From contig JAEWBB010000020.1 of assembly GCA_023391375.1 (NCBI GenBank), positions 1-48,970 of the forward strand: a stretch of 48,970 nt of DNA. The letters are read 5' to 3'. Position numbers and translations under genes: made by a program. Positions 17,601-25,987 of this stretch are shown one piece after another. Position 1 is the first letter of the stretch, and every line of letters begins with the position of its first letter. The notes beneath the pieces were generated by a model. It had not been told where the DNA came from and made no database searches. It saw only the letters and a list, made by a program, of their open reading frames with translations. Origin of the DNA: Pseudomonadota bacterium. GTDB lineage: Bacteria; Pseudomonadota; Alphaproteobacteria; Sphingomonadales; Sphingomonadaceae.

Positions 17601-17634
17601 GACCCCTGCCGGTTTCCGGCGGGGGTCTTGCTTT
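17601..17634 (+). terminator. Rho-independent terminator of rpmJ
   Basis: GACCCCTGCCGG at 17601-17612 pairs with CCGGCGGGGGTC at 17616-17627 around a TTT loop with one wobble, followed by TTGCTTT. It lies 46 bases after the bL36 stop. Confidence 0.85.
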
Positions 17635-17698
17635 GTCCGTCGTCTTTTTTCTCCGTCAGGCGCCGTTCAGCCGTTTATGTTATAAGACGAGCCGGAGA

Positions 17699-17968
17699 AT
17701 GATGATGATTCGTCTGCTTTCAGCCGTGGCCGCCATCGGCCTTGTCACCGCACCGCTCATGGCGGCGCCGGACCCCCAGGCGACGCCGAAGGGCTGGGCC
17801 TATGACATCAAGGACGGCAAGCGCGTGCCCAAGACGGGCGACCGCGTGAATGCCGCCGACGGCGGGTGGAAGCAGGAAACCCGCAAGGGCGCTTGTACCG
17901 AGGTGAAGCAGATGTCGCCCGAGGGCGAGCTTCGCATCACCCGCCAGTGCGACGCGCCGGGAAAATAG
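17699..17968 (+). CDS. Small exported protein, unknown function
   Basis: An 89-residue protein starting MMMIRLLSAVAAIGLVTAPL with signal peptidase cleavage likely after MAA. The mature part (about 67 residues) is hydrophilic, with a Trp/Tyr segment PKGWAYDIKDGKRVPKTGDR and two Cys (GACTEV, RQCDAP) that could form a disulfide. GGAG lies just ahead of the ATG cluster at 17699-17707. No family recognised. Its stop codon directly abuts the stop codon of the convergent lipoprotein gene, with no base between them. Confidence 0.65.
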   Translation: MMMIRLLSAVAAIGLVTAPLMAAPDPQATPKGWAYDIKDGKRVPKTGDRVNAADGGWKQETRKGACTEVKQMSPEGELRITRQCDAPGK

Positions 17969-18370
17969 TCAGCCCTTCGGCGCGGCCTTCGCGCTAGCGC
18001 CTTCGAAGCCGCAGGCCGGCAGGCCGACCTTTTCGGTATCCTTGCACAGCCGCACCTGGACGCTCGAATCGGGCCCTACGAACAGCGCCCAGTCGCGGCC
18101 GTCGTCGCAGCGCGCGCCCCACATATCCATGTTCTTGTACTGACCGATGAAGCGGCTCTCCGCGACGCGCTTGCAGCTCGACCCGCTGGCATAGATCGCG
18201 CGCTTGAGGCCGATCGCCCGGTCCATCTCGCTCAGTTCGTGGAGGCGATTCTGCTCCGGTCCGCGGACCTGGACCTTCGGTTGTGCGGGCGCGGGCGCCG
18301 CGTCCTTGGCGCCATTGTCGCATGCGGCGAGGGCGAGGAAGGCGGCGATGGCTGTCAGGGTGCGGATCAT
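17969..18370 (-). CDS. Small lipoprotein, unknown function
   Basis: A 133-residue protein with a lipoprotein signal (MIRTLTAIAAFLALAACDNG, lipid-bearing Cys17), then a Pro/Ala linker. The globular part contains four Cys (SSCKRV, GARCDDGRDW, VRLCKD, LPACGFEG) that could pair into two disulfides. I do not recognise a named family. The start at 18370 puts the lipobox at the right distance; a longer frame exists upstream. It follows argR on the same strand after 32 bases, so it may be a distal cistron of the arg operon. Confidence 0.65.
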   Translation of the reverse strand: MIRTLTAIAAFLALAACDNGAKDAAPAPAQPKVQVRGPEQNRLHELSEMDRAIGLKRAIYASGSSCKRVAESRFIGQYKNMDMWGARCDDGRDWALFVGPDSSVQVRLCKDTEKVGLPACGFEGASAKAAPKG

Positions 18371-18402
18371 GGATATATCAACGCGCCACCGCGTCATTGG
18401 TG

Positions 18403-18855
18403 TCAAGCGGTCTCGCGCCGCCGCTCCAGCGCCTGGGCCAGGTCGCCCGGCGAATGGCCGTCGCTCAGGGCGACGAAGATCGTGTCGTCACCGGCAATCG
18501 TGCCGGCCACTTCGACCAGCATCGCGCCGTCGAGCGCGCTGGCGACGAGGTTGGCCGAACCCGGGGGCGTCCGCAGCACCAGCAGCGGCCCGGCCGGCAC
18601 CATCGCCAGCACCCAGTCGGCCAGCAAACGGTCGAGACGCCGTGCGGCGACGTCCGGCGCTTCCGGAAGCCTGTAGCGCACCCCGCCCGCGCCCTTCACG
18701 CGCACCGCGCCCAGCTCGTCGAAATCGCGGCTGACGGTCGCCTGCGTTACCGACAGTCCCTCGTCCGCCAGCCGAGCGACGACTTCTTCCTGGCTCTGCA
18801 CGCTGCCGCCGCGCAGCCAGTCGGCGATCCGCGCCTGCCGTCCGGCCTTGCTCAC
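18403..18855 (-). CDS. argR: Arginine repressor ArgR
   Basis: A 150-residue ArgR/AhrC-type regulator. The N-terminal winged helix includes the family's SVTQATVSRDFDELGAVRVKG. The C-terminal arginine-binding hexamerisation domain carries AGTIAGDDTIFVAL with the conserved GDDT/I ligands. It starts with GTG at 18855, overlapping the argB stop as GTGA, so the repressor is the last arg cistron of the operon it probably controls. A palindromic candidate operator lies ahead of argC. Confidence 0.92.
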   Translation of the reverse strand: MSKAGRQARIADWLRGGSVQSQEEVVARLADEGLSVTQATVSRDFDELGAVRVKGAGGVRYRLPEAPDVAARRLDRLLADWVLAMVPAGPLLVLRTPPGSANLVASALDGAMLVEVAGTIAGDDTIFVALSDGHSPGDLAQALERRRETA

Positions 18856-19706
18856 GCCGCGCAGACCATCGTGCCGATGCCCTCGTCGGTGAACAGCTCG
18901 ACCAGGATGGCGTGCTCGGCGCGCCCGTCGATCATGTGCGCGGCGCCGACGCCGCCCTCGACCGCCTCGGCGCAGGCCAGCAGCTTGGGGATCATGCCGC
19001 CGGTCACCCGTTCGTCGTCGATCCGCGCCCTGGCTTCGGCCGGCGAGAGGCGCTGGACCAGCGTGTCGGGGTCGGCCGGGTCTTCGAGCAGGCCGGGCGT
19101 GCCGGTAAGGAAGATGATCTTTTCCGCGCCCATCGCGACCGCGATCGCGGTCGCCGCATCGTCGGCGTTGATGTTATAGGGCTGGGCGCTGGTGTCCGCG
19201 CCGACGGTCGACACGACCGGGATCAGCCCATCGTCGTGGAAATCATGAAGCAGCGCGCCGCGCACCTTGGTGACGCGGCCGACGAAGCCCAGGCGCTCGT
19301 CGACCGGCTCGACCTCCAGCAGGCGCCCGTCCTCGCCCGCCACGCCGATCGCGACCGGCTCCAGCGCATTGATCGCGGCGACGAGGTCGCGGTTGGTCTT
19401 CCCGACCAGCACCATGCGGACGATGTCCAGCGCGTCGGCATTGGTCACCCGCAGCCCGTCGACCCGCTCGACCGCGATTCCCGCCTTGGCCATTTCGACG
19501 TCGATCTGCGGTCCGCCGCCGTGGACCAGCACCGGCCGGATGCCGACCGAGTGGAGCAGCAGCACATCCTTGGCGAGGCTGCGCATGCGGGCCGGGTCCG
19601 TCATCGGCAGGCCGCCGACCTTCACCACCACCACCTTGCCGGTGAAGCGGCGGATGTAGGGCAGCGCCTCAATCAGGATGCGCGCGGTGTCGTTGGTCTC
19701 AATCAT
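18852..19706 (-). CDS. argB: Acetylglutamate kinase ArgB
   Basis: Phosphorylates N-acetylglutamate in arginine synthesis; 284 residues of the amino-acid kinase fold. Visible motifs are VVVKVGG with the phosphate-binding Lys, LVHGGGPQID for acetylglutamate binding, NINADDAATAIAVAMGAEKIIFLTGTPG for ATP, and GGMIPKL near the C-terminus. The usual KYGGNAM is replaced by KVGGLPM, a mild divergence. Its ATG overlaps the argJ stop (ATGA), and its stop overlaps the argR start. Confidence 0.95.
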   Translation of the reverse strand: MIETNDTARILIEALPYIRRFTGKVVVVKVGGLPMTDPARMRSLAKDVLLLHSVGIRPVLVHGGGPQIDVEMAKAGIAVERVDGLRVTNADALDIVRMVLVGKTNRDLVAAINALEPVAIGVAGEDGRLLEVEPVDERLGFVGRVTKVRGALLHDFHDDGLIPVVSTVGADTSAQPYNINADDAATAIAVAMGAEKIIFLTGTPGLLEDPADPDTLVQRLSPAEARARIDDERVTGGMIPKLLACAEAVEGGVGAAHMIDGRAEHAILVELFTDEGIGTMVCAA

Positions 19707-20869
19707 GAGGTTTCGGCGTTTTCCTTGATGTAGCCCGGGCCGAGGTCGACCGAGACGGCGCGGCCGACGCCGCTGCCCAGCCCGAGGTCGACGAGGATGT
19801 CGATTTCCGTGCCCTTCATGTGCGCCATCACGGCAGCCGCATCATGGGCGATCTCGACCCCGCCGTCGGCAACCTTGATGCCGCCGTAGCTGACGGCCGA
19901 GGTCAGTGGATCGAACTCGACGCCGCAGCTTCCCGCTTCGGCCAGGAGGCGGCCCCAATAGGCATCGGCGCCGTACCAGCTGCACTTGATCAGCTGGTTG
20001 TTGCCGATCGAGCGAGCGACGCGCCTCGCTTCCGCATCGCTCCCCGCGCCGGTGACGCGGATGACGACCAGTTTGGTCATCCCCTCCGCATCGCGCGCCA
20101 TCTGGAGCATCAATTCCTCGCATACCTGCCGGACATCGTCCTCGAACCGGGCGAGGTCGGCCGGGCGACCCTTGCGGCCGCTGGCGAAGAGCATGACCGT
20201 GTCGTTGGTCGACGTCGCGCCGTCGGTAATCAGCGCATTGAAGGTCACGTCCGCCGCGCGGAACAGGATCGGCTTCAGTTCTTCGGGCGACAGCGCCGCA
20301 TCGGTGGTCAGGAAGGCCAGCATGGTCGCCATGTTCGGCGCCAGCATGCCGCACCCCTTGGCCATGCCGCCGACCGCGTAATCGTCGCGCACGACCTGCG
20401 ATTCCTTGGGCCGCGTGTCGGTGGTCAGGATACCCTTCGCGGCGTCGCGGTGGCCGTCGCGGCTGAGCGTTTCGGCCAGCGTTGGGACCGCACCGAGGAT
20501 CTTGCGCATCGGCAGGCGGAAACCGATCAGGCCGGTCGAGCAGACCAGCATGTCGCGCGCGTCGCAGCCGATGGCCTCGGCAGCGGCGGCGCACATCTTC
20601 TCCGAATCCTCGCGGCCCTTGGCACCGGTGCCGGCGTTGGCATTGCCCGAATTGACCACCACGCCCGCCGCCATGCCGCCCGACACGTTGAGCCGCTCGA
20701 GGCTGGCTTCGACCGGCGGGGCGCGGAACTTGTTCTGGGTGAAGACGGCGGCGGTCGGTACCGGCCTGCCGTCGTCGGTCGCCAGCAGCGCGACGTCGCG
20801 CCGTCCGCCGGCCTTGATCCCGGCGGCGAGGCCGGACGCGACGAACCCCTCGGCTGCGGTGACGCTCAT
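19703..20869 (-). CDS. argJ: Glutamate N-acetyltransferase/amino-acid acetyltransferase ArgJ
   Basis: Bifunctional ornithine acetyltransferase, 388 residues, which recycles the acetyl group and can also start the pathway from acetyl-CoA. The precursor self-cleaves before a nucleophilic Thr in the sequence GMLAPNMATML, present here. FNALITDGATSTNDTVML and NNQLIKCSWYGADAYWGR are further family motifs. The start is ATG at 20869, overlapping the argC stop as ATGA. An ArgJ-type pathway is cyclic, consistent with argB and argC beside it. Confidence 0.95.
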   Translation of the reverse strand: MSVTAAEGFVASGLAAGIKAGGRRDVALLATDDGRPVPTAAVFTQNKFRAPPVEASLERLNVSGGMAAGVVVNSGNANAGTGAKGREDSEKMCAAAAEAIGCDARDMLVCSTGLIGFRLPMRKILGAVPTLAETLSRDGHRDAAKGILTTDTRPKESQVVRDDYAVGGMAKGCGMLAPNMATMLAFLTTDAALSPEELKPILFRAADVTFNALITDGATSTNDTVMLFASGRKGRPADLARFEDDVRQVCEELMLQMARDAEGMTKLVVIRVTGAGSDAEARRVARSIGNNQLIKCSWYGADAYWGRLLAEAGSCGVEFDPLTSAVSYGGIKVADGGVEIAHDAAAVMAHMKGTEIDILVDLGLGSGVGRAVSVDLGPGYIKENAETS

Positions 20870-21873
20870 GGATAGACTCCCATCGTCGACAGGCCGGCGG
20901 TTTCGTCCAGGCCCAGCATCAGGTTGGCACACTGGATCATCTGGCCCGCCGCCCCCTTGCCGAGATTGTCGATCGCGGCCAGCGCGATGACCATGCCGGT
21001 GCGCGGATCGTAGCGCGCGGTGAGGAAGGCAGCATTGCTGCCGGTCGCCCACTTGGTCTCCGGCGAATGGTCGGCAACGCACACGAACGGCTCGTCGCGA
21101 TAGGCGTCCTTGAGGATCGACAGCGGGAAGCAGGGGGCCGTGGCGCGCGCGTAGCAAGTCGCCAGGATGCCGCGGCTGACCGCCATCAGGTGCGGCGTGA
21201 ACAGCACTTCGGCGCCGGTCGTCATCTCCATTTCCGCGGTGTGGCGGTGGTTGACGAGTCCGTAGGCGCGATAACTACCGTCGACACTGCAGAAATGGGT
21301 GCCCTCGCTCGCTTTGCGGCCGGCGCCGCTGACACCCGACGCCGCGTCGACGACGATGCCCTTCTTCTCGATCACCCCTGCCTCAACCAGCGGGCGCAGC
21401 GCCAGGCTGGCGGCAGTCGGGTAGCAGCCGGGCGCGGCGACACGCTTCGATTGGCGGATCGCGTCACGATGGAATTCGGGCAGGCCGTAGGTGAACCCTT
21501 CGAGCAGTTCGGGGCGCAGGTGCTTCTCGCCGTACCACTGTTCGAACACGTCCGGGTTGGGCAGCCGAAAGTCGGCCCCCAGGTCGACGAACGGGATTCC
21601 GGGGCCGAGCAGGTCGTCGGCGAGCCGCTGCGTCTCGCCATGCGGCAGCGCCGACAGGATGACATCGCAACCCTGGAGCCTGGCCGGATCCCACGCCTCG
21701 AAGGGCGTTTCGGGATAGGCGAGGCCAAGGTGCGGATGGACGGAACAGACGGACTGGCCGGCGCTCGAGGCGCCGAACGCGACACCGACGTCCATGTCGG
21801 GATGGGAGGCGATGAGCCGCATCAGCTCGCCGCCGACATAGCCCGATGCGCCGAGGATGGCTGCACGAATCAT
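20866..21873 (-). CDS. argC: N-acetyl-gamma-glutamyl-phosphate reductase ArgC
   Basis: NADP-dependent reductase acting after ArgB, 335 residues. The Rossmann start AAILGASGYVGGELMRL, AAPGCYPTAASLAL with the catalytic Cys, and GVSGAGRKASEGTHF are diagnostic. The ATG at 21873 has AAGGA seven bases upstream; a frame five codons longer also opens. First gene of argC-argJ-argB-argR, with every junction an overlap. purT ends 37 bases upstream on the same strand, and the candidate operator fills that gap. Confidence 0.95.
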   Translation of the reverse strand: MIRAAILGASGYVGGELMRLIASHPDMDVGVAFGASSAGQSVCSVHPHLGLAYPETPFEAWDPARLQGCDVILSALPHGETQRLADDLLGPGIPFVDLGADFRLPNPDVFEQWYGEKHLRPELLEGFTYGLPEFHRDAIRQSKRVAAPGCYPTAASLALRPLVEAGVIEKKGIVVDAASGVSGAGRKASEGTHFCSVDGSYRAYGLVNHRHTAEMEMTTGAEVLFTPHLMAVSRGILATCYARATAPCFPLSILKDAYRDEPFVCVADHSPETKWATGSNAAFLTARYDPRTGMVIALAAIDNLGKGAAGQMIQCANLMLGLDETAGLSTMGVYP

Positions 21874-21880
21874 GCAGTCC

Positions 21881-21910
21881 TTATGCATAAGGGCGTATAT
21901 TTATGCAATA
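21881..21910 (-). promoter_or_regulatory. Candidate ArgR operator ahead of argC
   Basis: TTATGCATAA at 21881-21890 (a perfect palindrome) is followed after ten bases by TTATGCAATA at 21901-21910. Together GCATAA and TTATGC also form an inverted repeat with a 10-base spacer. The AT-rich paired palindromes, about 20 bases apart centre to centre, resemble the tandem ARG boxes bound by ArgR hexamers. The site lies between the purT stop and the argC start. Confidence 0.6.
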
Positions 21911-23080
21911 CTAACAGTAGGTGATTGTCACCGCTTTGGCGGCATCCACCGCGATCGCCACGGCTTCGTCCACCGTGTCGCCCCGCGCCAGCGCCACGCC
22001 CATGCGCCGGTTCGGCAGGGTCTCGGGCTTGGCGAACAGCCTGAGGTCGACCGGTTTGCCCGGCACCCCCTTGGCCAGCGCATCCGCCACGCCTTCGAAG
22101 GCGAAATCGGTCGATTCGCGGTCGGCGAGGATCACCGCCGACGCGCTCGGCCCGGCCAGCGCGACCTCGGGGATCGGCAGGCCGAGCAGGGCGCGCAGGT
22201 GCAGCTCGAACTCGTTCGGCGCCTGCGAAATCAGCGTCACCATCCCCGTATCGTGCGGGCGCGGGCTCAATTCGGAGAAGATGGCCCGGTCCCCCGCGAC
22301 GAAGAATTCGACGCCGAACAGCCCGTGGCCGCCTAGCGCGGTGACAACCTTGGCCGCCTGCGCCTGCGCCGATTCGAGTAAGGCGGCGGGCATCGCGGCG
22401 GGCTGCCAGCTTTCGCGGTAATCGCCCTTTTCCTGCCTGTGGCCGATCGGCGGGCAAAACAGCACGCCGTCCCTTGTCGCCACCGTCAGCAGCGTAATCT
22501 CGCTGTCGAAGGCGATGAGCTCCTCGACGATCACCCGCGGCCGGTCGCCCCGCATGTTGGCCACCGCATAATCCCACGCCGCGCCGACCTCGTCCGCCGT
22601 GCGCGCCGTCGACTGGCCCTTGCCGCTCGAGCTCATCACCGGCTTCACCACGCATGGCAGGCCGGTGACCTCGGCGGCGGCGATCGCCTCCTCGCGCGTC
22701 TCGGCGAAGCGGTAGCGCGACGTCGTCAGCCCTAGCTCCTGCGCCGCGAAGTCGCGGATGCCGTCGCGGTTCATGGTCAGCTGAACGGCCTTGGCGCTGG
22801 GCGCCACGCGCCACCCTTCGGCCTCGAGATCGCCCAACGTCGCGGTATCGATCGCTTCGATTTCCGGCACGATGATGTCGGGCCGGTGCTTTTCCACCGC
22901 CGCGCGCAGCTTCGCGCCGTCGAGCATCGGGAAGACCTCCCGCGCGTCCGCCAGCTGCATCGCCGGCGCCTCGTCGTACCGGTCGCAGGCGATGACTTTG
23001 CAGCCGAGCCGCTTGGCAGCGATGGTGAATTCGCGGCCGAGCTCGCCGGCGCCGAGGAGGAGGATGGTGGCGAGGTACAT
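21911..23080 (-). CDS. purT: Formate-dependent phosphoribosylglycinamide formyltransferase PurT
   Basis: ATP-grasp enzyme that formylates GAR using formate and ATP, 389 residues, a folate-independent alternative to PurN. ILLLGAGELGREFTIAAKRLG opens the protein. VVKPVMSSSGKGQS is the ATP-binding loop, and EFFVAGDRAIFSELSPRPHDTGMVT carries metal ligands. It resembles PurK, also in this window, but is longer and ends AVTITYC. It stands upstream of argC, with only the putative operator between, so read-through into the arg operon is possible. Confidence 0.95.
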   Translation of the reverse strand: MYLATILLLGAGELGREFTIAAKRLGCKVIACDRYDEAPAMQLADAREVFPMLDGAKLRAAVEKHRPDIIVPEIEAIDTATLGDLEAEGWRVAPSAKAVQLTMNRDGIRDFAAQELGLTTSRYRFAETREEAIAAAEVTGLPCVVKPVMSSSGKGQSTARTADEVGAAWDYAVANMRGDRPRVIVEELIAFDSEITLLTVATRDGVLFCPPIGHRQEKGDYRESWQPAAMPAALLESAQAQAAKVVTALGGHGLFGVEFFVAGDRAIFSELSPRPHDTGMVTLISQAPNEFELHLRALLGLPIPEVALAGPSASAVILADRESTDFAFEGVADALAKGVPGKPVDLRLFAKPETLPNRRMGVALARGDTVDEAVAIAVDAAKAVTITYC

Positions 23081-23164
23081 TCGCCGTCCTTAGCCCGCGC
23101 ATCGCCCTTGCGCATCCCTGACTTGCCGCCATGATGCGCCGGTCCGCGTAAGGGGAAAAACATC

Positions 23165-24094
23165 ATGCGCCGCATCCTGACCATCGCCGCCTTGGGCATG
23201 CTGGCGGCCTGCCAGACCGTGCCGGTAGACATGCCGCCGCCCACCGTTCCGCCGCCTCCGCCGCAGATGACGGTCAAGGAAGTGATCGATGCCGCCGGCC
23301 CGTCCTTCTTCAAGCGCATCGCGGACGAAGATATCCTGGTCATCGACCTCGCCGACAAGCGGCGCATCGTGATGCAGCTCGCCCCGCGGTTCGCACCGGT
23401 GCACGTCGCCAACATCCGCGCCTTCGCGCGCGGCGGTTTCTGGGACGGCGCGACCATCTATCGCGTTCAGGACGGCTTCGTCGTCCAGTGGGGCAGGAAT
23501 GACGACGGCCGAAAATATCCGCCCGGCGCGGTCGAAAAGCCGCCGGCCGAATATGAGCTGGCGGTTCCGCGATCCGAGGTTGTGCCGCTGGGCTATCGCG
23601 ACGCCTATGCCGACCTGCCCGGTTTTGTCGATGGCTGGCCCGTCGCCTACGACACGAAGACCGGCACCGGCGCCCTGCCGCATTGCTACGCGATGGTCGG
23701 CGCGGGCCGCGACCTCGCGCCCGATACCGGCGCGAGTGCCGAGCTTTACGCCGTCATCGGCCATTCGCCGCGCGGGCTCGACCGCAACCTCGCGGTGGTC
23801 GGCCGGATCATCGAAGGCTTTTCGGCCATGACCGCCCTGCCGCGCGGCACCGGCGACGGCCTCGGCATGTACACCGACAAGAAGATGGAGGTGCCGATCG
23901 CCCGCGTAAGGCTGGCATCGGACCTGCCGGCGGTCGAGCGCCCGGCCTACGAGGCGATGGACACGAGCAACGCCATGTTCCCGGCCTACATTCGCGCCCG
24001 CGCCAACCGGAAGGACGATTTCTACCAGGCGCCGGCCGGCGCGGTCGACCTGTGCGGCGCCGGCGTCCGGGTCCGCAAGGTGGGAGACAAGTGA
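23165..24094 (+). CDS. Cyclophilin-like peptidyl-prolyl isomerase lipoprotein, copy 1
   Basis: A 309-residue lipoprotein (MRRILTIAALGMLAAC, lipid Cys16) with a Pro-rich linker. The core is a diverged cyclophilin: VMQLAPRFAPVHVANIRAFA matches the strand-helix opening, and IYRVQDGFVVQWG matches FHRV-x-GFMIQGG with the catalytic Arg kept. ELYAVIGHSPRGLDRNLAVV corresponds to the later FG-H region. A long insertion (residues about 120-190) contains a conserved Cys. The following gene is a paralogue that starts by TGATG overlap. Confidence 0.8.
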   Translation: MRRILTIAALGMLAACQTVPVDMPPPTVPPPPPQMTVKEVIDAAGPSFFKRIADEDILVIDLADKRRIVMQLAPRFAPVHVANIRAFARGGFWDGATIYRVQDGFVVQWGRNDDGRKYPPGAVEKPPAEYELAVPRSEVVPLGYRDAYADLPGFVDGWPVAYDTKTGTGALPHCYAMVGAGRDLAPDTGASAELYAVIGHSPRGLDRNLAVVGRIIEGFSAMTALPRGTGDGLGMYTDKKMEVPIARVRLASDLPAVERPAYEAMDTSNAMFPAYIRARANRKDDFYQAPAGAVDLCGAGVRVRKVGDK

Positions 24095-24972
24095 TGATCG
24101 CCATGCTCGCCCTTCTCGCCGCCCAGGCCGCCACGCCGGCGCCCAAGACCCTGTCGGCGCAGGACATCATCGACAGCGCGCCCTCGCAGGCGTGGAAAGC
24201 GATTCCCGCCGACGACATCCTTCGCCTCCGGCTGGAGGGAGGCCGCGACGTCTACATCCAGCTCGCGCCCGGCTTCACGCCGGTGCACGTCGCGAACGTC
24301 AGGGCACTGGCGCGCGGCGGCTACTGGAAGGACGCGACCGTTTACCGCGTGCAGGACAATTTCGTCGCCCAGTGGGGTATCGACGAAACCAAGCGCGCGC
24401 TTCCCAAGGGCGCGGTCGCCGTGCCCCCCGCCGAATATGAGCGCGACGCCAAGGGCCTCACCTTCACCAAACTCGACCAGCCCGACCCCTATGCCGACCA
24501 GTCCGGCTTCAGCGGCGGCTGGCCGATGTCGATCCGCAACGAGAAGGCCGCGCTGGCGCATTGTTATGGGACGGTCGGTGTCGCCCGCGACGAGGCGCCG
24601 GACACAGGAATGGGCGGAGAATTGTACGCCATTATCGGCCAGCCGCCCCGCAGGCTCGACCGAAACCTCGCCATTGTCGGGCGGGTGATCGAGGGAATCG
24701 AGCATCTGTCGGCCCTTCCGCGCGGGCCGATCGCAGATCGCGGACGCTATGGTAAGGCGGTCAAACCCGTCCCGATTGTCTCGGTGGCAATGGAGAGCGA
24801 CCTGCCGGCAGCCGAGCAAGTCCGGTTCGAACGGTTCGATACCGAGGCGCCCGACTTTTCCGCCTATTTGGCTAAGAAAACGGCCGACACCAACGCGTTC
24901 TACGTGGTGCCGGCCGGGGGAGTCGATCTGTGCAGCGCGCCGGTGCCCGTGCGGCGGGTCGCGCTTAAATAG
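24094..24972 (+). CDS. Cyclophilin-like peptidyl-prolyl isomerase, copy 2
   Basis: A 292-residue paralogue of the upstream gene. It starts MIAMLALLAAQAATPAP, a short signal peptide without a lipobox Cys, so it is probably soluble in the periplasm where copy 1 is anchored. VYIQLAPGFTPVHVANVRAL, VYRVQDNFVAQWG and GGELYAIIGQPPRRLDRNLA align directly with copy 1. Both keep the Arg in YRVQ but have QWG in place of the usual QGGD. Both end with a similar motif containing Cys (VDLC). Translationally coupled to copy 1. Confidence 0.8.
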   Translation: MIAMLALLAAQAATPAPKTLSAQDIIDSAPSQAWKAIPADDILRLRLEGGRDVYIQLAPGFTPVHVANVRALARGGYWKDATVYRVQDNFVAQWGIDETKRALPKGAVAVPPAEYERDAKGLTFTKLDQPDPYADQSGFSGGWPMSIRNEKAALAHCYGTVGVARDEAPDTGMGGELYAIIGQPPRRLDRNLAIVGRVIEGIEHLSALPRGPIADRGRYGKAVKPVPIVSVAMESDLPAAEQVRFERFDTEAPDFSAYLAKKTADTNAFYVVPAGGVDLCSAPVPVRRVALK

Positions 24973-24978
24973 TCAGGT

Positions 24979-25236
24979 TCAGGCGGCCCAGGCGTGACCC
25001 AGGTCGCGGTTCTTGTGCTGGATGATCGGTCGTGCGGCGACGCGCATGCTCGCTTCCGCCAGCGGCAGGGCCGTGGTGCAGAAGGCGCATTCGGCCGACA
25101 GGCGGCCGATCAGCCAGTGGGTCCGGCCGCAGCCGGGGCAGTGGTTGACCTCATGCTCGCGATAGACGGCATGATAGCCCCGCTCCGCAGGATTGTGCCG
25201 CATGTGAAGGTCGGCCAGCGTAGGGACATTCGGCAT
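24979..25236 (-). CDS. Small zinc-ribbon protein, unknown function
   Basis: An 85-residue protein with two CxxC pairs, CPGCGRTHW and CAFC, 15-20 residues apart, a likely zinc ribbon. His residues nearby (MRHNPAERGYHAVYREHEVNH) may also take part. The start at 25236 has AAGGA nine bases upstream. It converges on the cyclophilin pair with only six bases between the stops. No family name recognised; nucleic-acid or protein binding is possible. Confidence 0.65.
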   Translation of the reverse strand: MPNVPTLADLHMRHNPAERGYHAVYREHEVNHCPGCGRTHWLIGRLSAECAFCTTALPLAEASMRVAARPIIQHKNRDLGHAWAA

Positions 25237-25356
25237 TTTACCAGTTCCTTTCGGTGGTGTTGAACGACCGAAACGAATTGGAGTTTCATGGACTTGGGTG
25301 CGGGCCGCAATGACTGTGGCTAAAACGTCCCACCCCGGGACGCAACGGTTAACGGC

Positions 25357-25677
25357 CTAGCTTTTCAGGTCGTCGATCGAAAGCGGCTCGGCGAACTCGG
25401 CGCCGATCTTGTCGCCGGCGATCCAGCGGACGACGGCATTGGCCCGTTCGCGGCCGGGCAGGATCAGCCAGATCCGGCTGCCGACCTCGAACTCGGTCTG
25501 CGTTTCGGCCATGAAGCCGCTTTCGGAGATGTTGAGGACTTTCGCTTCCGCCCCTTCGTCGCCGAGTTCGCGCACGCGCGCGTCGAGTTCGACGGTGAAG
25601 CGCTTGCCCCGCCGACGTTCTTCTTCGCTCCGCGCGTCCTCAATCCGGGCCTTGATGGTCAAGAAAATCATCTCCAT
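25357..25677 (-). CDS. PilZ domain protein 1
   Basis: About 106 residues. RRGKRFTVELDARV supplies the RxxxR part and NISESGFMAET the (D/N)xSxxG part of a PilZ cyclic di-GMP binding site. This suggests a stand-alone effector. The ATG at 25677 (MEMIFLTIKARIEDARSEEE) is chosen; the frame extends further upstream without homology-like sequence. It lies seven bases after the second PilZ gene, so the two form a pair. Confidence 0.75.
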   Translation of the reverse strand: MEMIFLTIKARIEDARSEEERRRGKRFTVELDARVRELGDEGAEAKVLNISESGFMAETQTEFEVGSRIWLILPGRERANAVVRWIAGDKIGAEFAEPLSIDDLKS

Positions 25678-25684
25678 CGCCGCG

Positions 25685-25987
25685 CTACTCCGAACGCGTG
25701 GCAAAGTGAATACCGATGCGCCCCTCGCAGACCCAGCGCACGTCCGCCTCGGTCCGGAAGTCGCCGGCGGTGAGCACAACGGTCTCGCCGATGCGCGGCT
25801 CGCGCTCGAATTCGACCATCGCGCCCGATGCCGAGCGGTTGACCAGCACGGCCGGATAGTCGCGCCCGCGAAAGCCGAGCGTCGCGTGCGATGCCGCCGG
25901 CGCCAGCCGCGGTTCGGTGCGGTGGTCGAACAGCCGCTTGACGGTTCGCGGGATCATCGACCCGTCGAGTTTCAGGAGTGTCGCCAT
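25685..25987 (-). CDS. PilZ domain protein 2
   Basis: About 100 residues. HRTEPRLAP gives the RxxxR motif, and LVNRSASGAMVEF gives NxSxxG, the two halves of a PilZ cyclic di-GMP site. The ATG at 25987 (MATLLKLDGSM) is preferred to an ATG seven codons upstream. It is the first gene of a PilZ-PilZ pair, divergent from the L,D-transpeptidase gene. Its motif match is slightly weaker than in PilZ 1. Confidence 0.75.
   Translation of the reverse strand: MATLLKLDGSMIPRTVKRLFDHRTEPRLAPAASHATLGFRGRDYPAVLVNRSASGAMVEFEREPRIGETVVLTAGDFRTEADVRWVCEGRIGIHFATRSE

Noticed and set aside
25326..25342. CGTCCC/GGGACG hairpin between the zinc-ribbon and PilZ genes as a terminator
   Set aside because: Six-bp stem with no T tract on either strand; not enough for a terminator call.
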